Source: Bacteroidetes bacterium 4572_128
Lineage (GTDB): Bacteria > Bacteroidota > Bacteroidia > Bacteroidales > 4572-128
Direction of reading: 5' to 3'
Assembly (NCBI GenBank): GCA_002084355.1
Contig: NBLL01000003.1
Span: 1-40,782 of the forward strand
DNA: 40,782 nucleotides
Made by a program: the position numbers and the translations under genes. This document shows, piece after piece, positions 20,590 to 29,288 of the stretch. Positions within the stretch are counted from its first letter, which is position 1, and each line of letters opens with the position of its first letter. The notes under the pieces are model-generated. The model did not search any database. It was not told the origin of the DNA and worked only from the letters and a program-made list of their open reading frames with translations.

Positions 20590-20624
20590 CAAAAAAAAAT
20601 TGTAAAAATATTTATTTTTACAAT
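20590..20624 (-). terminator. terminator of the hyd operon
   Basis: An 11-bp stem (TTGTAAAAATA / TATTTTTACAA, 20600-20623) with a 2-nt loop. Reading the minus strand, a long T-tract follows. It lies 43 nt past the hydA stop. Confidence 0.75.
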
Positions 20625-20666
20625 TTTCTTTAAATTTTAGCAATAATTTAAAATTTTCTATATTTA

Positions 20667-22448
20667 TTAATAACGGTTACGTTTTGTGTATTTAGTATGA
20701 AGTAAATGATGAGACTTTTGTCCAAGAGGCTCTTTTAAAAAATCTCTATAAAGTTCTTGTACTTCTTTTACTTCGTGCGATTTACGAACAGGCATATTTG
20801 CATCTTCTTCATAAATCGCATCTATACGCTTTTGACGAATTTCACAATTTGTTGGTATCGGCTGACCACCGCCACCTATACAACCACCAGGACAAGCCAT
20901 AATTTCAATGAAATGATAAGGAGATGTTCCTTTTTCAACCTGATCCATAACTATACGAGCATTTATTAAACCATGAGCTATTGCAATTTTTAATTCTACT
21001 CCTTCTAAAAAAGAAAATGCAGGAACACAATTTTCTATTTTTATAGTTGCTTCTTTAACACCCTTTAAACCTCTTACCGGAGTAATATTTAAGTTTTTAA
21101 ATGGTACTTCTCTTCCAGTAACAACTTCATAAACTGTACGTAATGCTGCTTCCATCACTCCTCCAGTTGCACCAAAAATAACTCCTGCTCCGGAAGACTC
21201 ACCCATTAAACTGTCAAATTCTGTTTCTTCTAAAGAAAGAAAATCTACTCCAGTTTCTTTTATCATATGTCCAATTTCTCTTGTAGTTAAACCAGCATCT
21301 ACATCATTGTATCCACTACTTTTCATCTCTGGACGATTAGCTTCATATTTCTTAGCCGAACAAGGCATACCCGCAACACTTACTATATCTTTTGGATCAA
21401 TACCCTTTTTTTTAGCATAATAAGTTTTTGCAAGCGCACCAAACATTTGTTGTGGTGATTTACAAGTGGAAAGATGACTCAAATAATTTGGATACATATG
21501 TTCAATAAATTTAACCCAACCAGGAGAGCATGAAGTTATCATTGGTAAAGAAACTTTTTCTTTATCAACAAATACTCTTTTTAACCTATGTAATAATTCA
21601 TGACCTTCTTCTAAAATTGTAACATCAGCAGCAAAATCTGTATCAAGAACAGCGTCAAAACCTATTTTTTTCAAAGCAGTAACCATCTTTTTTGTTACTC
21701 TTGTTCCAACAGGAAAACCTAAAGTTTCTCCCAATGCAACTCTAACAGACGGAGCAGTATTTATTATTACATGTTTTTTTGGATCACCTATTGCGTCCCA
21801 AATATTATCGTAATATCTTCTTTCTGTTAATGCACCTGTCGGACAATGAATAATACATTGACCACAATTTACACAAACAACTTCGTTCATATGTAAATCC
21901 ATAAAAGTAGAAATTTTCATATCTTTACCTCTATAAGCAACATCTAAAGCATTTACATGTTGTAACTCTGCACAAGTTCTAACACAACGCTGACAACGAA
22001 TACATTTACTATCATCTTTTTCTATAGACCATGAGGATCTATCTACTTTAGATGGTTTTAAAACACTTAAATAAACTTCATTATCTATATTGTATTCAGC
22101 AGCAAGGTCTTGTAATTCGCAATTTTTACTTCTATAACAAGTAGTACATTGAGTATTATGTTCAGAAACTAAAAGAGCAATTAAATCTTTACGTGCTTTT
22201 CTAACTTTTGGAGTCATCGTATGTATAATCATTCCATCTAATGCTGGAGTAGAACAAGATGGTACTAAATTATGCACTCCTTCTTGCTCAACTACACAAA
22301 CTCTACAATTTCCTGCAACACATAAATCTTCATGATGACAAAGAGTAGGAATTTTTATATTTAATTGTTTTGCTGCATCTAATATTGATGCATTCTTTTC
22401 TAATTTTACTTCTATTCCGTCTATTTTTATTTTTACAGTATCTGTCAT
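20667..22448 (-). CDS. hydA: [FeFe] hydrogenase catalytic subunit HydA/HndD
   Basis: 593 residues. Order of sites: a plant-type [2Fe-2S] ferredoxin domain (CHHEDLCVAGNCRVC...C, about 37-65), a His-ligated [4Fe-4S] motif (HNTQCTTCYRSKNC), two [4Fe-4S] motifs (CIRCQRCVRTC and CVNCGQCIIHCPTG), and the H-cluster domain with L1 TSCSPGW, L2 MPCSAKKYEANR and L3 MACPGGCIGGGGQP. It reduces protons to (or oxidises) H2. In a complex with HydB/HydC it couples this to NAD(P)H and ferredoxin by electron bifurcation. Length fits HndD/HydA of the trimeric type. All cluster ligands are present and the frame is intact. The HydEFG maturases are not in the window. Confidence 0.95.
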   Translation of the reverse strand: MTDTVKIKIDGIEVKLEKNASILDAAKQLNIKIPTLCHHEDLCVAGNCRVCVVEQEGVHNLVPSCSTPALDGMIIHTMTPKVRKARKDLIALLVSEHNTQCTTCYRSKNCELQDLAAEYNIDNEVYLSVLKPSKVDRSSWSIEKDDSKCIRCQRCVRTCAELQHVNALDVAYRGKDMKISTFMDLHMNEVVCVNCGQCIIHCPTGALTERRYYDNIWDAIGDPKKHVIINTAPSVRVALGETLGFPVGTRVTKKMVTALKKIGFDAVLDTDFAADVTILEEGHELLHRLKRVFVDKEKVSLPMITSCSPGWVKFIEHMYPNYLSHLSTCKSPQQMFGALAKTYYAKKKGIDPKDIVSVAGMPCSAKKYEANRPEMKSSGYNDVDAGLTTREIGHMIKETGVDFLSLEETEFDSLMGESSGAGVIFGATGGVMEAALRTVYEVVTGREVPFKNLNITPVRGLKGVKEATIKIENCVPAFSFLEGVELKIAIAHGLINARIVMDQVEKGTSPYHFIEIMACPGGCIGGGGQPIPTNCEIRQKRIDAIYEEDANMPVRKSHEVKEVQELYRDFLKEPLGQKSHHLLHTKYTKRNRY

Positions 22449-22478
22449 TTTTTTAAATTTTTAAATTATAAATTAAAT

Positions 22479-23660
22479 TTAGTAAATCATTTCTTCTCTA
22501 AAATTTTCTACTATAGAAGAGAAAGAATTAGCGACAGATTGACCTAAACCACATTTAGAAGTTAATTTCATTGTATCAGTAAGTTCCAATAATTGCTTTA
22601 AATATTCTTCAGATTTATCTCCTCTTTTAATTGCTTTAATTCCCTTTAATAATTGTTGGCAACCAATCCTACAAGGCGTACATTGTCCGCATGATTCATT
22701 TGTAAAAAATTCTAAATAATTATGAAGAACATTATACATAGAACGAGAACTATTAAACAACATCATAGAACCTCCAGTAGGTAAAGAATCGCCATCTAAA
22801 TCTTCCTTATAACCTATGGTAGTTGTTTCAAATTTTTTACGTGGCACACAAAAACCAGAAGCACCTCCCACTTGCACAGATTTTGTATCACCATCTCCAA
22901 ATTCTTCTACAAAATCAATTAATGACATTCCAAATTCTAATTCATAAATTCCACTTTTTGGAGTATCGCCAGAAATAGAAAATAATTTAGAACCCGTAGA
23001 ATCATGAATACCTAATTTTTTGAAATTTTCTGCTTCAACTTGACAAACCATCATTACTAATGCTAAAGTTTCAACATTATTAACAACTGTAGGTTTTCCT
23101 AAATATCCATATTGTGTTGGAAAAGGTGGTTTATTACGAGGTTCGCCTCTTTTCCCTTCCATAGATTCTATTAAAGCAGTTTCTTCTCCGCAAATATAAG
23201 ACCCACTACCAAGAAATATTTCTATATTAAAATCAAAATCTAATTCATTTTTTAATAATTTATGGAAATCAGAAATCCCTTCTTTTAACTGAGGAACAAG
23301 AAATTTATATTCGCCCCTTAAATAAATAAATCCTTTATTTGCTCCAACAACTTTTCCTGCAATAGCCATTCCTCCAAGAACTTTAAACAAAGCCTTATCT
23401 AAAATCTTCCTATCTTTAAATGTACCTGGCTCACCTTCGTCAGCATTACAAATAATATATTTTTGGTCAGCAACTTCTGATTTTGCAAATTTCCATTTCA
23501 TTCCTGTTGAAAAACCTGCACCACCTCGGCCTTTTAAACGTGAAGTAATTAATTCGTCTAAAATCTCTTCTCTTGTTTTTCTGAAAGTTTTTAATAAAAC
23601 TTTTTTAGACTCTTCGTTTGAGCTAAAAATAAAATCTACTCTTTTTAATTTACTTTGCAT
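22479..23660 (-). CDS. hydB: NADH-binding hydrogenase subunit HydB/HndC (short form)
   Basis: 393 residues, homologous to NuoF. The NADH/FMN-binding segments GRGGAGFSTGMKW, CNADEGEPGTFKDR, GSGSYICGEETALIESMEG and KPTVVNNVETL, and the [4Fe-4S] motif SCGQCTPCRIGC...C, are all present. Most HydB proteins are near 600 residues, with an N-terminal thioredoxin-like [2Fe-2S] domain and a C-terminal ferredoxin domain. Both are absent here and the gene ends soon after the NuoF core. This is a compact form, not an obvious truncation, because start and stop fit tight operon spacing (30 bp to hydA, 26 bp from hydC). The missing modules would have to be supplied elsewhere or be dispensable. Confidence 0.9.
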   Translation of the reverse strand: MQSKLKRVDFIFSSNEESKKVLLKTFRKTREEILDELITSRLKGRGGAGFSTGMKWKFAKSEVADQKYIICNADEGEPGTFKDRKILDKALFKVLGGMAIAGKVVGANKGFIYLRGEYKFLVPQLKEGISDFHKLLKNELDFDFNIEIFLGSGSYICGEETALIESMEGKRGEPRNKPPFPTQYGYLGKPTVVNNVETLALVMMVCQVEAENFKKLGIHDSTGSKLFSISGDTPKSGIYELEFGMSLIDFVEEFGDGDTKSVQVGGASGFCVPRKKFETTTIGYKEDLDGDSLPTGGSMMLFNSSRSMYNVLHNYLEFFTNESCGQCTPCRIGCQQLLKGIKAIKRGDKSEEYLKQLLELTDTMKLTSKCGLGQSVANSFSSIVENFREEMIY

Positions 23661-23686
23661 AATTAATTTTTTAATGATTAAATTTT

Positions 23687-24154
23687 TTAATTAATGTTTT
23701 CTTTGTATTTTGCGATAATATTGCGAATTTTTTCCGGAGTTAATTCCGTATAAACTTCATCATTTACTAACATAACTGGACCTTTATGACACCAACCAAG
23801 ACACTCAGTTTTTAATAAAGAAAAACGTTTGTTATGAGTTGTTTCGCCAATTTTTATTTTCAGTAGATCTTCTAAAGTTGATATTACTTCTTTTTTGCCT
23901 CGCATATCACAAACAATAGTCTCACAAACACGAATAATATACTTACCTTTTGGTTTTGTGTTTAAAAAAGAATAGAAAGTACAAGTACCATAAACCTGAG
24001 CCGCTGAAATATCAAGCTGACGAGCAATTTCAACCATTGCTTCATCTGAAATATAACGTTCCTCTTGAACTACACCTTGCAAAATTGGAATTAAATTTTC
24101 CCTTTTCCTTCCGTATTTTTCCGCTAATTTAAATATTAATGCTTTAATTTCCAT
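23687..24154 (-). CDS. hydC: NuoE-like [2Fe-2S] hydrogenase subunit HydC/HndA
   Basis: 155 residues. Helical N-terminus (LIPILQGVVQEERYIS, QVYGTCTFYSFLNTKPKG) followed by the thioredoxin-like [2Fe-2S] fold with ligands CETIVC and ECLGWC. First gene of the hydC-hydB-hydA operon. It relays electrons between the HydB flavin and other clusters. Intact and of normal length. The leader is short, with candidate -7 boxes just upstream. Confidence 0.92.
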   Translation of the reverse strand: MEIKALIFKLAEKYGRKRENLIPILQGVVQEERYISDEAMVEIARQLDISAAQVYGTCTFYSFLNTKPKGKYIIRVCETIVCDMRGKKEVISTLEDLLKIKIGETTHNKRFSLLKTECLGWCHKGPVMLVNDEVYTELTPEKIRNIIAKYKENIN

Positions 24155-24176
24155 AAATCAATTTTTTTTTTTTTAA

Positions 24177-24193
24177 CAAATATAACAAATATA
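24177..24193 (-). promoter_or_regulatory. duplicated -7 element TATATTTG before hydC
   Basis: On the minus strand TATATTTG occurs twice in tandem, offset by 9 bp (24193-24186 and 24184-24177), 22-31 nt from the hydC start. The remaining 24194-24421 gap is AT-rich, with scattered TATTTGTA words and no gene. Confidence 0.45.
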
Positions 24194-24421
24194 TTATTTG
24201 TATAATAATAATATGATTTTTGTTACTTTTATTTTTTTTAAAAATAATATGTCATTTGTATATTTATATAAAATAAATATTTTATAAAAAACAAATTTAT
24301 TATTTGTATTTATTTAATAATATGACTTTTATCAGTTTTTTTATTTTTAATAAAAAAAACAAAAATTTAATTTTATAAATATTTATAAATCAAGTTTTTA
24401 CATAATTAAAAAATAATTATT

Positions 24422-24878
24422 TTAAAAATTTTTATAAATTAAAACATTTGCAAATGCTTCTATTCCTTCTTCTTTTCCAACAAAACCTAATTTTTCTGTT
24501 GTTGTAGCTTTTATAGAGATATCTTCTAAATCTATTTTCATAAATCCAGATAAAACTTTTTGCATAATTGGTATGAAAGGAGAAATTTTTGGCTTTTGTA
24601 AAACTATGGTTACATCTATATTTCCTATTTCAAAAGAATTTTTTCTTATTAAAACCATAGTTTCTTCTAAAAAAAATTTACTATCGAAATTCTTAAATTT
24701 TTTATCTGTGTCTGGAAAATGAAAACCTATATCTCTTAAATTCGCAGCACCTAAGATCGGCATCAGAATGTCCGACAGTTCCCTTATGGTAATTTATATT
24801 TACTCCACCAAGTATTAAACTTTCATTTTCTTTTAAACGATGAACGTCATAACCAAAACCAATACGTATTTTTTTCAT
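24422..24878 (-). pseudogene. ispF: IspF (MEcPP synthase), frame broken in the active site
   Basis: 2-C-methyl-D-erythritol 2,4-cyclodiphosphate synthase of the MEP isoprenoid pathway. The start at 24878 gives [20 protein letters not shown] then [18 protein letters not shown]. The frame then changes at about 24750-24758, and [29 protein letters not shown] and ATTTEKLGFVGKEEGIEA follow in the other frame. Between DAD and LGAA the family has about ten residues (VLLHAICDAL-type), including the metal-ligand His; these are missing. So the lesion is an out-of-frame deletion of roughly 30 bp. As written the enzyme could not work, although the pathway is normally essential. Confidence 0.85.
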
Positions 24879-25005
24879 AAAAAAAACATTTTTTTTAAAT
24901 TAAAAAAAAACAAAAAAATCATTTTTTTGATAAAAATTAAAAAAAATAGCTTTTATAATTTGAAAAATTTTTTTGATTTTTTAAATTATATTAGATTTTT
25001 TTTAA

Positions 25006-25167
25006 TTAAATTAATGGGTCTTTACCACTTCCGCCCCAAGGATTACAAGATAAAATTCTTTTTAAAGCAAAAGTTGGTGTATATCTGCAAGTTGAAGGTA
25101 AAAATGGAGATAATGCAATTTGATAAAAACGAATAATTAATATAAAAGGTTTAGCGAGTAATCTCAT
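25006..25167 (-). CDS. yidD: YidD membrane-insertion factor with internal gap
   Basis: A 53-residue reading frame: [20 protein letters not shown], then STCRYTPT fused directly to [19 protein letters not shown]. YidD proteins (about 70-85 residues) assist YidC in membrane-protein insertion. The usual block between CRFTPT and the LKRILRCNPW motif (CSxYAxEAIxxHGxxxG, about 20 residues) is absent, in frame. Its start overlaps the end of rnpA by 17 bp, the conserved rnpA-yidD order. Identity is secure from both ends; function of this shortened form is doubtful. Confidence 0.8.
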   Translation of the reverse strand: MRLLAKPFILIIRFYQIALSPFLPSTCRYTPTFALKRILSCNPWGGSGKDPLI

Positions 25168-25528
25168 TTTCAAATTTATTTAGAATTTCTATAATAGATT
25201 TTTCAATGGTGTGGTAATCTAAAATTTTATTACTTATATAAAATAAAACAAAAATAATTTTTTCTTAGATTTATTTAATCTATATGCTTCTCTTGTTCGT
25301 CTTTTTAATAAGTTTCTATCTAAAGCTTTTTTAAATTTCTTTTTCGGAACAGCAATTAGAATTTGAGAATTATAACTTGTTTTCAAATCTGTTTTTTTCC
25401 ATAAAATTTTAAATGGAAATGAAAAAAAATTTTTATTCTTACTAAATAATTCTTTTATTAAAACTTTATTACAAAGTCGTTCTTGTTTTTTTATTACAAA
25501 GTCGTTCTTGTTTTTTAAATTTAAACAT
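25151..25528 (-). pseudogene. rnpA: RnpA (RNase P protein), broken by a 25-bp duplication and a second indel
   Basis: Protein subunit of RNase P (5' processing of tRNA). The start at 25528 gives MFKFKKQERLCNK, then hits a stop because a 25-bp segment is repeated in tandem (25466-25515). Past the duplication the frame reads QERLCNKVLIKELFSKNKNF, FPFKILWKKT, AVPKKKFKKALDRNLLKRR and REAYRLNKSK. A second break at about 25255-25262 in an A-run leads to FVLFYISNKILDYHTIEK and a stop at 25151. The RNR-type motif (here DRNLLKRR) is intact. Removing one repeat copy and restoring the A-run gives a near-complete protein. Confidence 0.8.
25466..25515. repeat. 25-bp tandem duplication inside rnpA
   Basis: TTATTACAAAGTCGTTCTTG plus TTTTT occurs at 25466 and again at 25491, a head-to-tail duplication (offset 25) that is not a multiple of three. 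It shifts the rnpA frame after about 12 codons. Confidence 0.9.
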
Positions 25529-25574
25529 ATTTTATAAAAAAAAATTTTTTCAAAAAACCCAAATATTTTTAAAT

Positions 25575-25626
25575 AAAAAAATTAAACACAAAAAAATAAT
25601 TAAAATATTTATTTTTTTGTGCTTAA
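25575..25626 (-). terminator. terminator after the 25639-26032 gene
   Basis: An inverted repeat (AAACACAAAAAAATAA paired with TTATTTTTTTGTGCTT, one mismatch). On the minus strand it is followed by a T-rich tail, before rnpA begins. Confidence 0.65.
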
Positions 25627-25638
25627 AAAATATTAATC

Positions 25639-26032
25639 TTATATATTTTTTATTAAAAGCCATTTTAATGCTTTTTCTTCATTGTCAAATTTTTTTAAAT
25701 TCATCAAATAATTGCTCTACTGATGCTTCAGAAAAAATCTCTTCTGGAACTAGATAAGCATATTTTTTCAAACCCAATTTTATTAATTCTGGATTTAATA
25801 AATGAGCCATCCAAATTTGTTCTTCTGGATTAATTAAATAATTAAAATCCATACACCTATCGTATAAATATTTTGGTTTACATTCTTTAAAAGCATCTAA
25901 CCATTTTCTCATTTCTGATTTAAAATCATCTGCATCCATATTTTCTGTTTCTGGAAACCAATCAGAAAACATTATAGATCTACTATCGTCATAAATATGT
26001 TCTGAATATTTTGACTTATAAATTTCTTTCAT
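25639..26032 (-). pseudogene. small conserved Bacteroidota protein (STAS-like?), 3' frame break
   Basis: The main frame (from 26032) encodes 115 residues: SRSIMFSDWFPETENMDADD, FKSEMRKWLDAFKE, LYDRCMDFNYLINPEEQIWM and KYAYLVPEEIFSEASVEQLF. The pattern (alternating strands and helices, a DCxDFxxxIxPExQxW-type core) resembles the short STAS/SpoIIAA-like hypothetical proteins common in Bacteroidota. At about 25690 the frame ends, but KFDNEEKALKWLLIKNI, the usual C-terminal FDxxxEALKWL helix, continues in another frame to a stop at 25639. A short block is therefore missing here too. Function unknown. Confidence 0.55.
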
Positions 26033-26054
26033 TTTCTTTATTTTGAAATTTTTA

Positions 26055-26062
26055 CAAAAGTA
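26055..26062 (-). promoter_or_regulatory. -7 element TACTTTTG
   Basis: Minus-strand match to TAnnTTTG, 22 nt before the start of the 26032 gene. Confidence 0.5.
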
Positions 26063-26092
26063 ATATTTTTTTTTAAATTTAAAAAAAAATAT

Positions 26093-28560
26093 TTAATGTG
26101 CTTCCATCCAGTTTCTACCTGTTCCCATTTCAACTATTAATTGAACTTTTAATTTGCAAGCTTCTTGCATTTCTTTTTTTACAATTTTTTTAACTTCATT
26201 TAATTCAGACATTTTAACATTAAAATTTAATTCATCGTGAACCTGTAAAATCATACGAGATTTTATATTTTTTTCTTTGAATTTATTCGAAATATTTATC
26301 ATCGCAATTTTTATAATATCTGCCGATGCTCCTTGTATCGGTGTATTAATTGAATTTCTTTCCGCTGTTCCCTTTAATAAACTATTGCGAGAATTAATAT
26401 CTTTTAAAAATCTTTTCCTTCCAAAAATAGTTTTTACACTTGAAATTTTTAAATTTCTCGAAAGTCCAGAAGCTGATATTCCGTAAATAATTCCAAAGTT
26501 TCCACTTTTTGCTTTATTTCTTTCTTCTTTTGTAACGTTCTCTAAATCAACATTATAAATTTTCGATGCTGTTGCTGTATGTATATCTTCACCATTTTTA
26601 AATGTTTTTATCATATTTTCATCTTCGCTCAGATGTGCCATCAAACGTAATTCTATTTGCGAATAATCTGCCGATAAAAAAATATGTATTTTGTAAATTT
26701 GGATTACTTGAACTTAAACGTCCAGTTGTAACAATTGCTTGATTAAAAGAAGTATGAATTTTTTTCGTTTTCGGATTTACCAATTTCGGAAGTGCTTCAA
26801 CGTAAGTTGATAATAATTTTTTTAATGATCTGTAATCTAAAATTTGAGGAATTATTTTATGTTTATCTTTTAACTTCGATAATTCATTTTCATTTTCAAA
26901 TAAAATAATTCCCATTTGTTTCGTGGAATTAATATTAAATTTTTCTTTTGCTGATTCATAAATATTTTTTTCTATATCTAAAATTTCTTTTTTTAATTTT
27001 TTCTCATAAATTTTAATATTTTCAAGATCCAAACTGACACCATTAAATTCCATATCCGCAAGGATATTTATTAAAGGCATTTCAATATTTTCAAAAATCT
27101 CTTTTAAATTATAAGTTTCCAATTCTTTTTCTAAAATATTTTTTAATTGAAATGTTAAATCTGCATCTTCTCCCGCATATTCTTTCAATTTTTCTATATC
27201 AACAAATAATAAATTTTTTTGCTTTTTGCCTTTTTTTCCAATTAAATTTTCTATAGGAACTGGAGAATAATTCAAATATTTTTCTGATAAAAAATTCAAA
27301 TTATGACGGCTATCGCTATCTATTAAATAATGAGCAATCATTGTATCAAAAAATTTTCCTTTGACATTAATATTATGATTTTTCAAAATCAAAATGTCAA
27401 ATTTTAAATTCTGACCAATTTTTAAAATATTTTCTGTTTCAAAAAGCTCTTTAAATTCATTTAAAATTTTTGTATATTCTTGACGATCTTTTGGTAATTC
27501 TACATAAAAAGCTTTATGTTTTTCAAAAGAAAAAGCCATACCAAGTAAATTAGAATTATAAACATCTAAACCAGTAGTTTCGGTATCAAAACAAAATTCT
27601 TTCTTTTCTTTTAATAAAGAAATTAAATTTTTCCTATCTTCAAAAGTTTTTACAAAAACGTAATTATGTTTAACATCTTTTATGCTTTTGAAATTTTTTT
27701 TATTTGAATTTTGCAATGCAGAAAAAAACAAATTCCCCTTTTCTATTGGTTTATCTAAAATTCTTCTTTCTAACTCTTTAAATTCCAACTCATTAAAAAT
27801 CTCTCTTAATTTTTCAACATTATATTTTTTTAATCGAAATTTTTCCTCATCGAAATTTACATCAATTTCTGTAATTATCGTAACGAGTTTTTTTGCAAGA
27901 AAAACATCTTTTTTTCCAATTAATAAACTTTCTTTTTGTTTTCCTTTTAATAGATGAATTTTTTTATAAATTTCTTCTAAGCTTCCAAATTTTTGAATTA
28001 ATTTTTGTGCTGTTTTTTCACCTATTCCTTTTGCTCCTTTTATATTATCCGCGGCATCTCCGCTGAGAGCAAGTATATCAATTACTTGTTCTTTTTTCTT
28101 AATTTTAAACTTTTTTAAAACTTCTGGAACACCCATAATTTCAGGGTTTTCATTATTTCTTCTCGGTTTATAAATAAAAATATTTTCACTAACAAGTTGT
28201 GAATAATCTTTATCTGGTGTCATCATAAAAACTTTATAGCCTTTTTTTTCCGCTTTTTTGGAAATTGCACCTATTAAATCATCTGCTTCAAAACCCTCTT
28301 TTGCTATTATTGGAATGTTAAAATATTCAATAATTTTTTTTATATAAGGAATTGCAAATATAATATCTTCAGGCATTTTCGGTCTTTGTGGCCGCTATAT
28401 GAGTTGGTTTTTCATTAATTATAATCTCGTTCAAAGTATTTACAAAACCTAAAATCGCAGACGTATTTTGATACTTAGAATTTATTCGTGGATTTCTTAT
28501 GAAACCATAATAAGAACGATAAATTAAAGCATAAGAATCAAGTAAAAATAATTTCTTCAT
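26093..28560 (-). pseudogene. polA: DNA polymerase I, three internal gaps (two out of frame)
   Basis: 5'-3' exonuclease (LLDSYALIYRSYYGF, AKEGFEADDLIG, TPDKDYSQLV, GDAADNIKGAKGIGEKTA), 3'-5' exonuclease (FCFDTETTGLDVYNSN) and Pol A palm/fingers (GRLSSSNPNLQN, LSADYSQIELRLMAHLSEDE, RNKAKSGNFGIIYGIS, VHDELNF). Gap 1 (about 28388-28394): after PTHIA the VVFD...TFRHE...YKA stretch (about 20 residues) is lost, resuming QRPKMPEDI in another frame. Gap 2 (about 26684-26690): after NLQN the IPIRTxxGREIRKAF block is lost, resuming in another frame. Gap 3 (about 26440): in-frame loss of about 36 residues between NLKIS and VKTIFGRKRF. The total is about 820 codons against about 930 for the family, consistent with these losses. 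Replication and repair function cannot be retained as written. Confidence 0.88.
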
Positions 28561-28581
28561 AATTGAAAATTAAAATTTTTA

Positions 28582-28589
28582 CAAAAATA
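28582..28589 (-). promoter_or_regulatory. -7 element TATTTTTG before polA
   Basis: Minus-strand match to TAnnTTTG, 21 nt before the polA ATG. Confidence 0.5.
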
Positions 28590-28599
28590 TTTTAATTTG

Positions 28600-29170
28600 A
28601 AATTAAAAAAAATTTTTTTTATAAATGCCATTTTTTTATATTTTTTAAAAAAAAATTTTTTCAATAAAATGCTGTTTTTTTTATGATTTTTTATAATTTA
28701 AAAAAAATTTTTTTCAATAAAATGCCATTTTTTTACGGTTTTTTAATAATTAAAAAAAAAATTTTTCAAAAATATACCATTTTTTTACGGTTTTTTATAA
28801 TTAAAAAAAAATTTTTTCAAAAATATACCATTTTTTTACGTTTTTTTTATAATTAAAAAAATTTTTTTTCAAAATATGCCATTTTTTTATGATTTTTTGT
28901 AATTTAAAAAAAATTTTTTTTCAAAATATGCCATTTTTTTATGATTTTTTATAATTAAAATTTTTTTTTCAATAAAATGCCATTTTTTTACGGTTTTTTA
29001 TAATTTAAAAAAAAATTTTTTTCAAAATATACCATTTTTTTACATTTTTTTTATAATTAAAAAAATTTTTTTTCAAAATATGCCATTTTTTTATGATTTT
29101 TTGTAATTTAAAAAAATTTTTTTTTAAAAATATGCCATTTTTTTATGATTTTTTGTAATTTAAAAAAAAA
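28600..29170 (-). repeat. AT-rich tandem repeat array, about 11 units of about 52 bp
   Basis: Units read TTTTTTTCAAAATATGCCAT followed by TTTTTTATGATTTTTTATAA. This is the reverse complement of the 19.7-20.6 kb array. Core variants include ATGCC, ATACC and ATGCTG. The array occupies the gap between the divergently transcribed polA and PpiD-like genes; no gene is visible in 28561-29288. Confidence 0.88.
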
Positions 29171-29239
29171 ATAAAAAAATGAAATTTTTAAAATTTTTAA
29201 TAAAAAAAAATTTTTTTTTAAAAATAATTAAAAAATTTT

Positions 29240-29247
29240 TATCTTTG
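29240..29247 (+). promoter_or_regulatory. -7 element TATCTTTG
   Basis: Match to TAnnTTTG, 41 nt upstream of the PpiD-like ATG. Confidence 0.5.
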
Positions 29248-29288
29248 TCAAAATTTAAAAAAAAATAATTTTAATAAAAAATTAAAAA

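Noticed and set aside
24840-25136. Plus-strand open frame of 98 codons
   Set aside because: It lies antisense to yidD and the ispF start; low-complexity K/F/I composition and no family features.
28600-29170. CRISPR-like array or non-coding RNA cluster
   Set aside because: Same satellite-like family as elsewhere, reverse complement of the 19.7 kb array; no spacers or stable conserved fold beyond A/T runs.
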